Shown here in pieces: positions 1 through 4,345 of a stretch of DNA of 7,231 nucleotides (positions are counted from its first letter, which is position 1; each line of letters begins with the position of its first letter). Source of the DNA: an uncultured Bacillota bacterium (GTDB lineage: Bacteria > Bacillota > Clostridia > Peptostreptococcales > Anaerovoracaceae); contig CAMKAM010000074.1 of NCBI GenBank assembly GCA_946410475.1, positions 1 to 7,231 on the forward strand, written 5' to 3'. The position numbers were made by a program, and so were the translations under genes. The notes below the pieces were generated by a model. It searched no databases, was not told the DNA's origin, and saw nothing but the letters and a program-made list of their open reading frames with translations.

Positions 1-1100
1 CCGGCTTTGAGGGATCCCATGATCGCTTCGACCTGATCCTTCTTTTCGAAGAGGACGCAGCCGCCGGCGTGGTCTTCTTCGAGGACGTGGCCGTCGCGGA
101 GCGCGTAGAAGAGGCCGGAGCCGAGAGCTTCCTTCAGAGATGTGTCTTTGACGTTGATATCGGAGTAAGCCGAGAACGGGCACGGCTCCGCGCCGCCGTG
201 GGAGTTGATGTGGAAGAATCCTCTTCCTGCGGCGAGGCATCCGCCCGAGCTCTTTTCATCGCCCGGGAATGAGATGAACATTATATCGTCGCGGCCGCCG
301 CGAAGGCGGTCGATGTTTTCTTTCATGAACTGTCTGTCGTCGTCATCGGGTGCGAGGGACTTTGCTTCCTTGGTCACCGGGACGAATTCGATGTAGAACA
401 CGGCCTTGCACCCGCGGGAAGCAAGCGAATCGATGAATCCGTCTGAGGCGACGTTGTGCATGTTCTCTTTTGTGACTGTGACGGAGACGCCGTAGACGAG
501 TCCGCGGGCGTTGAACTCCTCCATGTTCGCGATGGAGCGGTCGTAGATGCCGTCGCCGCGGCGGGAGTCGGTCTCCTCTCTGTCACCCTCGATGCTTACT
601 ACAGGAATGAGGTTGCGGCACTTGTCGAGCAGCGCGAAGTATCTTTCATCGACGAATGTCCCGTTCGTGAAGATCGGGAAAACGATGTTCGGGATCTTGC
701 CCGCTGACTCGATGATGTCGCGCCTGAGCATCGGCTCGCCGCCTGCGAGGAGGATGAAACTGATGCCGAGGTCTTCTGCTTCCTTGAAGATGCGGAGCCA
801 CTCTTCGCCGGTCAGCTGCTCTGCCGGCTGGCAGTCGACTGTGGCGTGGTTTGCCCTGGAGTAGCAGCCGGCGCAGTGGAGGTTGCAGCTGGACGTGATG
901 CTGGCGATGAGGAAGGGCGGCACGTGTAAGCCGTCATTTTCACTTGCCTTTCGCTTCTTCGTCGCCTTTGCGGCGGCGAGGGCGAATCTGCCCATGAATA
1001 CGGATTCGCGCGGGTTGCTGAAAGTCGCTTTGGCGGCTTCTTTGACCACGCGCTCTACGCCTGCTGACATATATTCCTGTAGATCGAATTCTTTGTTCAT
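1..1100 (-). CDS. Radical SAM protein with SPASM-like C-terminal cysteines (3' end cut by window edge)
   Basis: The reverse strand reads 366 codons without a stop from ATG at 1100-1098 to the window edge, so the C-terminus is missing. The radical SAM signature CxxxCxxC is C72-N-L-H-C76-A-G-C79, preceded by a β-strand (FLIASITSS) and followed by the SAM-binding GGEP at 120-123. Downstream cysteines at 288, 307 (EPCPFSAY) and 348 (GGCVLFEK) resemble the auxiliary cluster region of SPASM-type enzymes. The family reductively cleaves S-adenosylmethionine at a 4Fe-4S cluster; the substrate cannot be read here and no peptide precursor is adjacent. There is no clear Shine-Dalgarno before this ATG. 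A second ATG (1070-1068) has AGGA 4 nt upstream and would remove 10 residues, so the start is uncertain. The gene is transcribed alone, away from the 92-residue membrane protein gene. The class is certain, the role unknown. Confidence 0.93.
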   Translation of the reverse strand, partial: MNKEFDLQEYMSAGVERVVKEAAKATFSNPRESVFMGRFALAAAKATKKRKASENDGLHVPPFLIASITSSCNLHCAGCYSRANHATVDCQPAEQLTGEEWLRIFKEAEDLGISFILLAGGEPMLRRDIIESAGKIPNIVFPIFTNGTFVDERYFALLDKCRNLIPVVSIEGDREETDSRRGDGIYDRSIANMEEFNARGLVYGVSVTVTKENMHNVASDGFIDSLASRGCKAVFYIEFVPVTKEAKSLAPDDDDRQFMKENIDRLRGGRDDIMFISFPGDEKSSGGCLAAGRGFFHINSHGGAEPCPFSAYSDINVKDTSLKEALGSGLFYALRDGHVLEEDHAGGCVLFEKKDQVEAIMGSLKA

Positions 1101-1179
1101 AGTCTTGACTGTGCTTATTTGTGGTCGAAATGGTTTCGGCATTTTGCGAACTGCACGGACCGGTGATCCGCGCAATGTG

Positions 1180-1208
1180 ATTGTATTAGTTACTGATAAT
1201 TCAGTCAA
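1180..1208 (-). promoter_or_regulatory. Promoter of the radical SAM gene
   Basis: On the minus strand TTGACT (1208-1203) is separated by exactly 17 bp from TACAAT (1185-1180), a near-consensus vegetative promoter. The predicted start near 1173 gives an untranslated leader of about 70 nt that contains a short hairpin (CGAAA/TTTCG arms at 1126-1138). No other gene lies on this strand here, so it should drive the radical SAM gene. Confidence 0.7.
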
Positions 1209-1227
1209 TGAGTTTTTCATGGTTTCA

Positions 1228-1236
1228 TGTTATTAT
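1228..1236 (+). promoter_or_regulatory. Possible extended -10 promoter of the small membrane protein gene
   Basis: TGT followed by TATTAT (1231-1236) matches an extended -10 element, but I see no good -35 box at 16-18 bp spacing. The predicted start near 1243 coincides with a GTAGCC/GGCTAC hairpin (1241-1257), so the transcript would begin with a stem-loop about 55 nt before the ATG at 1311. Confidence 0.3.
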
Positions 1237-1310
1237 AGCAGTAGCCGGTTTGGCTACAGAAGTGGATTTGGCTAATAGTATTTGGCCGGAGGCAGAGAAG
1301 GGAAATAGAC

Positions 1311-1589
1311 ATGAACAAGAGGACTATCGCGATAGTATTAGAAGCGCTGCCGGTGATATCGGCACTGATGTTTTTCATATTGCTTTGGTCATCGGTCGAC
1401 AGCGACCCGGTTAGGGCTCTGATCAAGATCAGCATGCTGATCGCGTTTTTCGGGTTCGTGTTCTTCTTCGTCGGAAGGAGGCTCGCGAAGGGCGATACGG
1501 CGGTGCGGATCATGGGGATACTGGATATCCTGTCGACGCTTTCGATAATCGGTTTCTACGGGCTGGCGATATTCGCTTTCGGGCTGTAG
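1311..1589 (+). CDS. Small three-helix membrane protein of unknown function
   Basis: This 92-residue protein has three hydrophobic stretches: residues 5-26, 39-55 and about 65-91. They are joined by a short acidic/polar loop (SSVDSD) and a basic loop (RRLAKGD). With the basic N-terminus MNKR these suggest an integral inner-membrane protein; there is no cleavable signal peptide. The start is supported by GAAGGGA about 7 nt upstream of the ATG, and a strong terminator follows about 30 nt after the stop, so the gene looks real and monocistronic. I recognise no catalytic or binding motif. It stands divergent to the radical SAM gene, but nothing in the sequence links the two functionally. It could be a regulator-type or stress small membrane protein; that is a guess only. 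Confidence 0.8.
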   Translation: MNKRTIAIVLEALPVISALMFFILLWSSVDSDPVRALIKISMLIAFFGFVFFFVGRRLAKGDTAVRIMGILDILSTLSIIGFYGLAIFAFGL

Positions 1590-1619
1590 AGCCGGTCCTA
1601 CAAGGACGCAGAGAAGATG

Positions 1620-1650
1620 AAAAGAAGGCAGTTTGGCTGCCTTCTTTTTT
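1620..1650. terminator. Intrinsic terminator, usable in both directions
   Basis: The stem GAAGGCAG (1624-1631) and CTGCCTTC (1637-1644) encloses the loop TTTGG. It is followed by six T on the plus strand and preceded by AAAA, which gives a four-U tract on the minus strand. On the plus strand it ends the 92-residue membrane protein gene. On the minus strand it would end the predicted ncRNA arriving from 1867. Confidence 0.9.
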
Positions 1651-1662
1651 CAATGCTGTAAG

Positions 1663-1855
1663 CTCATATCAATGGATCGATGTTTGCTTATTTTGAAAGG
1701 GATCCAATTCCGCATAGAGATCAAAATGATCGCGCAGGGAAGCACTCTCCGGATGAGGTAAATGCAGCGATGTTTTCCCTTGAAGTCTCTCCTGACGCTG
1801 ATCTGATGATCAGGTACTGATTGCCTTGCATAGCCGCGTCTCATCTGAATGGATC
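1663..1855. repeat. Pair of 16-bp direct repeats near both ends of the predicted ncRNA
   Basis: CTCATATCAATGGATC (1663-1678) and CTCATCTGAATGGATC (1840-1855) match at 14 of 16 positions, 177 bp apart. In the minus-strand RNA both copies carry GATCCATT followed by ATGAG. The 5' copy supplies one strand of the GATGAG/CTCATC helix, so the 3' copy could compete for the same partner. Confidence 0.6.
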
Positions 1856-1873
1856 CACTGCGCGATCGATTTG

Positions 1874-1902
1874 ATTATATCATTACATTGTTACGGCATC
1901 AA
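1874..1902 (-). promoter_or_regulatory. Strong leftward promoter in the birA upstream region
   Basis: On the minus strand TTGATG (1902-1897) lies 17 bp from a perfect TATAAT (1879-1874), with an extended TGA just before the -10. The start expected 7 nt downstream is 1867, the first base of the 10-bp helix of the predicted ncRNA. It points away from birA, toward the terminator at 1620-1650, with no convincing protein gene in between. Confidence 0.7.
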
Positions 1903-1952
1903 CCGTCGAGGGCTCCAAAGTTGACAACTGACAACAATGTGAATAGTGGATG

Positions 1953-1981
1953 TTGACGGGGCTTGGCGCAGATGATAACTT
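1953..1981 (+). promoter_or_regulatory. Possible birA promoter
   Basis: TTGACG (1953-1958), 17 bp, then TAACTT (1976-1981) preceded by TGA forms a weak extended -10 promoter about 48 nt before birA. A perfect TTGACA lies further upstream at 1921-1926 but has no good -10 at the right distance. I found no clear BirA operator (long inverted repeat) here. Confidence 0.3.
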
Positions 1982-2028
1982 GAAAAGCGGGACAGGAGCA
2001 AGCTTCCTGATCGAAAGGGGAACCTGAT

Positions 2029-3024
2029 ATGGAAAAGAAAAGCACGAAGGAAACAGTAGTAAGGTATCTGGAAGAGAACAGCGGCACGCCGGTCTCCGGC
2101 AGCCATATCGCCGAGGCTCTCGGCATCAGCCGGACGGCGGTCTGGAAGGCGATCAATTCGCTGAAGGCGGAAGGGTACATGATAGATGCTTCCACAGGCA
2201 AAGGGTATACTTTGCGTCATGAGAACGACATCGTTTCGGAGGCCGGGATCATGAAATATCTCGGCGGGTCCGGCGGCGCGAAGATCATAGTCCGCGACAG
2301 CGTTACTTCCACGAACGATCTGCTTCGCGAGATGGCGATGAAGGGCGAGGACGAGGCACCGGAGGGCACGATGATCGTGGCCGCTGAACAGACGAAAGGA
2401 AAGGGCCGCCGCGGAAGGAACTTCTTCTCTCCGGAAGGAACCGGCATTTATTTCAGCTTCCTTCTCCGTCCGAATGTTGAAGCCGCGGACGCCGGGATGA
2501 TCACGACCATGGCGGCGGTGGCCGTCGCGGAAGCGGTGAAGAAGTATGGCGTTTCCGATGTCGGGATCAAGTGGGTCAACGACGTTTACGTCGGCGGCAG
2601 GAAAGTTTGCGGGATATTGGCCGAGGCGACGACGAGTCTGGAGACAGGCGAGATCGACAGCGTCGTAGTCGGTATCGGTCTCAATATTTATACGCCGGAG
2701 GGCGGCTTCCCGGACGATATCAAGGACAGGGCGGGAAGCATACTCGGAACAGAGCGCGCGGACGACGCGCGCAACCGCCTGGTGGCTTACACATACGAAC
2801 AGTTCTTCGATCTGTACAGGAATGCTTCGGAGAAAGAGATCGCCGAGCGCTACCGCAGTATGTGCTTCGTCATCGGCAAGAAGATAACGATAATCAAAGG
2901 AAACGAGCAGCGGCACGGGACGGCTGTTTCGCTCGATGACCGCTGCCACCTTCTGGTGCGCTACGAGGACGGGACGGAGGAGTCGCTGTTCTCGGGCGAG
3001 ATCAGTTTGCGGATGGATCAGTGA
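2029..3024 (+). CDS. birA: BirA: biotin-[acetyl-CoA-carboxylase] ligase / transcriptional repressor
   Basis: This 331-residue cytoplasmic enzyme makes biotinyl-5'-AMP from biotin and ATP and transfers the biotin to a lysine of carboxylase carrier domains. Residues 1-65 form a winged helix-turn-helix (SGSHIAEALGISRTAVWKAINSLKAEGY), which marks the bifunctional repressor type. The ligase domain shows TSTND at 93-97, the biotinyl-AMP loop GKGRRGR at 124-130 (usual form GRGRRGR), the catalytic-lysine motif KWVND at 181-185 and GILAE at 195-199. The C-terminal SH3-like domain spans about 283-327. Length and domain order are normal. The start is set by GAAAGGGG 8 nt upstream. The gene is followed at 70 nt by ylmH on the same strand with no terminator between, so co-transcription is likely. 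No biotin synthesis or uptake gene is visible in the window. Confidence 0.96.
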   Translation: MEKKSTKETVVRYLEENSGTPVSGSHIAEALGISRTAVWKAINSLKAEGYMIDASTGKGYTLRHENDIVSEAGIMKYLGGSGGAKIIVRDSVTSTNDLLREMAMKGEDEAPEGTMIVAAEQTKGKGRRGRNFFSPEGTGIYFSFLLRPNVEAADAGMITTMAAVAVAEAVKKYGVSDVGIKWVNDVYVGGRKVCGILAEATTSLETGEIDSVVVGIGLNIYTPEGGFPDDIKDRAGSILGTERADDARNRLVAYTYEQFFDLYRNASEKEIAERYRSMCFVIGKKITIIKGNEQRHGTAVSLDDRCHLLVRYEDGTEESLFSGEISLRMDQ

Positions 3025-3088
3025 GGACCGCGAGCGGGCAAGTTGCGGACAGCGAGCGGATAAGGCGCGGACAGCGAGCGGATAAGGA
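3023..3088 (+). repeat. Three 22-bp tandem repeats carrying the ylmH ribosome binding site
   Basis: Units start at 3023, 3045 and 3067. The second and third share GCGGACAGCGAGCGGATAAG exactly; the first is degenerate (GAGGACCGCGAGCGGGCAAG) and overlaps the birA stop codon by two bases. The last unit runs into AAGGAGA (3084-3090), the Shine-Dalgarno of ylmH 5 nt before its ATG. The array therefore fills nearly the whole birA-ylmH gap. Confidence 0.85.
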
Positions 3089-3094
3089 GAACGG

Positions 3095-3943
3095 ATGGAT
3101 ACGGACGAGATATTGATAGCGCAGACTGAGGACCGGATAAGGCGGGCTTACGACAGGAACATGATGACCAGCGGGGACTTTCTCGATATGCATCAGAAGA
3201 AGGTTCTGACGGACAGGTTCATGACGAGGAGCCTGCCGGTGAAGATGGTTTTTTACGGCGGATACGCGGATGCGGAAAGGTGCATCCCGGTATTCCTGCC
3301 TGAGTATATCGAGTGGTCGGGTGACTACGACGATGTGCCCTGGGATCTGAAGGAACTGGTCAGTGTGATACGCGTCAGCGCTCCGAAGGGCGGACGCAGG
3401 CTCAGCCACAGGGACTATCTGGGTTCGCTTCTTTCGCTGGGGATCGACAGGGCTGTGACGGGGGATATCCTTGTGCGCGAGGACAGCTCCGGCGGGAGTT
3501 CGGATGGGATGCGCGGCGGTAGCTGTGGTCCGGGCAGTGGCTCCCCGGGTATCGGCGCCGATATAATCGTCATGTCCGATATGGCGGAGTTCATCGAGAT
3601 GAACTATACGAAGGCGGGCAGGACCGATCTTTCGGTGTCCCGCCACAGCATAGAGGAGCTGTATATCGGTGAGATAAAGACGGTGAAGAAGCGCGACACA
3701 GTTGCTTCCCTCAGGCTCGACAGCGTCGTTTCGTCGGCGTTTTCTTTGTCGCGCGCGAAGGCCGCCGAGCAGATCCGCCGCGGGCTCGTATCGGTGAACA
3801 GCATGGAAGCTGTGAAGCCTGACATGGAGATAGATGAAGGTGACAAGATCGTTCTTCGTGGAAGCGGAAAGGCCCTGCTCTCCGAAGTCGGAGGCAGGAG
3901 CCGCAAGGACAGGATCTGTATCACGTTCGATATATATGTTTAG
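3095..3943 (+). CDS. ylmH: YlmH-family S4-domain RNA-binding protein
   Basis: This 282-residue protein matches the YlmH family. The N-terminal domain holds FYGGYADAERCIPVFLPEY (53-71), VIRVSAPKG (91-99) and LSHRDYLGSLLSLGI (103-117), the most diagnostic block, then GDILV, ADIIVMSDMAEFIEMNYTKAGR and the S4 RNA-binding domain (about 206-275; SLRLDSVVSSAFSLSRAKAAEQIRRGLVSVN). YlmH proteins bind structured ribosomal RNA or tRNA; in Bacillus a relative (RqcP) acts in ribosome-associated quality control and YlmH has been tied to that process. The family usually sits in the ylm division cluster; here it follows birA. It is longer than the usual roughly 257 residues because of a Gly/Ser-rich insert at 130-155. 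The start is supported by AAGGAGA 5 nt upstream, within the tandem repeat. Confidence 0.9.
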   Translation: MDTDEILIAQTEDRIRRAYDRNMMTSGDFLDMHQKKVLTDRFMTRSLPVKMVFYGGYADAERCIPVFLPEYIEWSGDYDDVPWDLKELVSVIRVSAPKGGRRLSHRDYLGSLLSLGIDRAVTGDILVREDSSGGSSDGMRGGSCGPGSGSPGIGADIIVMSDMAEFIEMNYTKAGRTDLSVSRHSIEELYIGEIKTVKKRDTVASLRLDSVVSSAFSLSRAKAAEQIRRGLVSVNSMEAVKPDMEIDEGDKIVLRGSGKALLSEVGGRSRKDRICITFDIYV

Positions 3944-3995
3944 ATAAAAGTTTCGATAAGAATTGCGATTCTATGATCAGATCCATTTTGATGAT

Positions 3996-4018
3996 CCGGC
4001 CGGGAGGCCGGTTTTTTT
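3996..4018 (+). terminator. Intrinsic terminator after ylmH
   Basis: CCGGCC (3996-4001), a GNRA-type loop GGGA and GGCCGG (4006-4011) are followed directly by seven T. It lies about 50 nt after the ylmH stop and closes the birA-ylmH unit. Confidence 0.93.
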
Positions 4019-4029
4019 CGCGGACTTCG

Positions 4030-4076
4030 GTGCGGAGCGCTTCATGCTTTTCCCGTGCGGAGCACTTCCGCGGAAG
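4030..4076. repeat. Short direct repeat followed by a 12-bp palindrome
   Basis: GTGCGGAGCGCTTC (4030-4043) and GTGCGGAGCACTTC (4055-4068) match at 13 of 14 bases, 25 bp apart. The second runs into the perfect palindrome CTTCCGCGGAAG (4065-4076). The stretch 4019-4140, between the terminator and the next promoter, holds no credible gene; a 72-codon frame from 3963 crosses the terminator and resembles nothing. Confidence 0.5.
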
Positions 4077-4146
4077 CGGAAAGCCGGTGGTTTTTCTGAT
4101 ACTGCGGAACGAGATCTGAACAGTTCAATAAATAAAATGGGCATTT

Positions 4147-4183
4147 TGTCACCACGATCTCATATACATTTTTTGTGGTGACA
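4147..4183. promoter_or_regulatory. Inverted repeat, probable operator
   Basis: TGTCACCAC (4147-4155) and GTGGTGACA (4175-4183) are perfect 9-bp inverted arms separated by a 19-bp AT-rich spacer; arm centres are 28 bp apart, close to three helical turns less a little. The right arm contains the -35 box of the promoter at 4178-4205, so a dimeric protein bound here would affect that promoter. I do not recognise the site as that of a known regulator. It is not a terminator, since no T-tract follows. Confidence 0.55.
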
Positions 4184-4205
4184 TTTCCGGTAAATCTGCT
4201 ATATT
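4178..4205 (+). promoter_or_regulatory. Promoter of the acetyltransferase-racemase fusion gene
   Basis: GTGACA (4178-4183), 16 bp, then TATATT (4200-4205) with an extended TGC just upstream of the -10. The predicted start is about 4212, inside the 14-bp repeat array. It gives a leader of about 134 nt if translation begins at 4346 and about 59 nt if it begins at 4271. Confidence 0.65.
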
Positions 4206-4284
4206 ATTAGCGATATGCCATTGCCGAAATGACAGTGGCAGTATGACATTAGCGGGATGCCATTGGCGAAATGACGATTTTGAA
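4201..4284 (+). repeat. 14-bp degenerate tandem repeat, each unit starting with ATG
   Basis: Units start at 4215, 4229, 4243, 4257 and 4271, with a more divergent one at 4201. Approximate consensus is ATGMCATTRGCGRA; units 4215 and 4257 differ at one base (ATGCCATTGCCGAA, ATGCCATTGGCGAA). Because 14 is not a multiple of three, the ATGs fall in all frames and mostly open five-codon frames that end in TGA overlapping the next unit's ATG. A leader hairpin TGCCATTG/CAGTGGCA (4216-4223 with 4233-4240) is also possible. Confidence 0.85.
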
Positions 4285-4345
4285 ATTACGGATAGATGCG
4301 GCGCATGACATGGCCGCGCGACTGAGAAATGGAGACCGGGAACAG

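Larger units (their letters stand above)
1620..1867 (-). ncRNA. Predicted structured non-coding RNA, about 248 nt, unknown class
   Basis: A strong leftward promoter (1874-1902) places the start at 1867 (RNA position 1). RNA 1-10 (GATCGCGCAG) pairs perfectly with 131-140. Inside this lie GATGAG 23-28 with CTCATC 111-116, ATGCA 37-41 with TGCAT 102-106, and a hairpin CTGATC-ATCA-GATCAG (55-70). Directly abutting the first helix is ATTTTGA 141-147 with TCAAAAT 172-178. Next come AAGC 179-182 with GCTT 205-208 enclosing ATCGA/TTGAT, then the terminator stem. The first 140 nt make an elongated rod with internal bubbles, loosely like 6S RNA, but I see no diagnostic sequence of 6S, SRP, RNase P, tmRNA or a known riboswitch. 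A 64-codon frame (ATG at 1844) has no Shine-Dalgarno and an implausible product. The promoter, fold and terminator are seen in the sequence; the RNA itself is inferred. Confidence 0.55.

Noticed and set aside
1650..1844. 64-codon minus-strand frame inside the predicted ncRNA
   Set aside because: No Shine-Dalgarno before the ATG and no recognisable protein character; the RNA helices explain the region better. A small dual-function peptide cannot be fully excluded.
1921..1949. TTGACA at 1921 as the birA promoter
   Set aside because: The -35 is perfect but the hexamer at 17 bp (TAGTGG) is a very poor -10 and neighbouring spacings are no better.
1891..2949. 352-codon open frame on the minus strand opposite birA
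   Set aside because: It is the antisense shadow of birA, whose motifs are unmistakable; the reverse product is Arg/His-rich with no recognisable domain.
3002..3646. 214-codon minus-strand frame opposite ylmH
   Set aside because: Antisense shadow of a well-supported gene; composition typical of reverse-frame translation, no ribosome binding site or family match.
3963..4181. 72-codon plus-strand frame after ylmH
   Set aside because: It runs through the terminator hairpin and into the operator, lacks a ribosome binding site and resembles no family.
4147..4183. Inverted repeat read as a transcription terminator
   Set aside because: No T-tract follows either arm on the plus strand and the 19-nt loop is long; the right arm is part of a good promoter, so an operator is likelier.
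4201..4284. Tandem repeat read as a CRISPR array
   Set aside because: Units are 14 bp and directly adjacent, with no unique spacers and no cas genes nearby.
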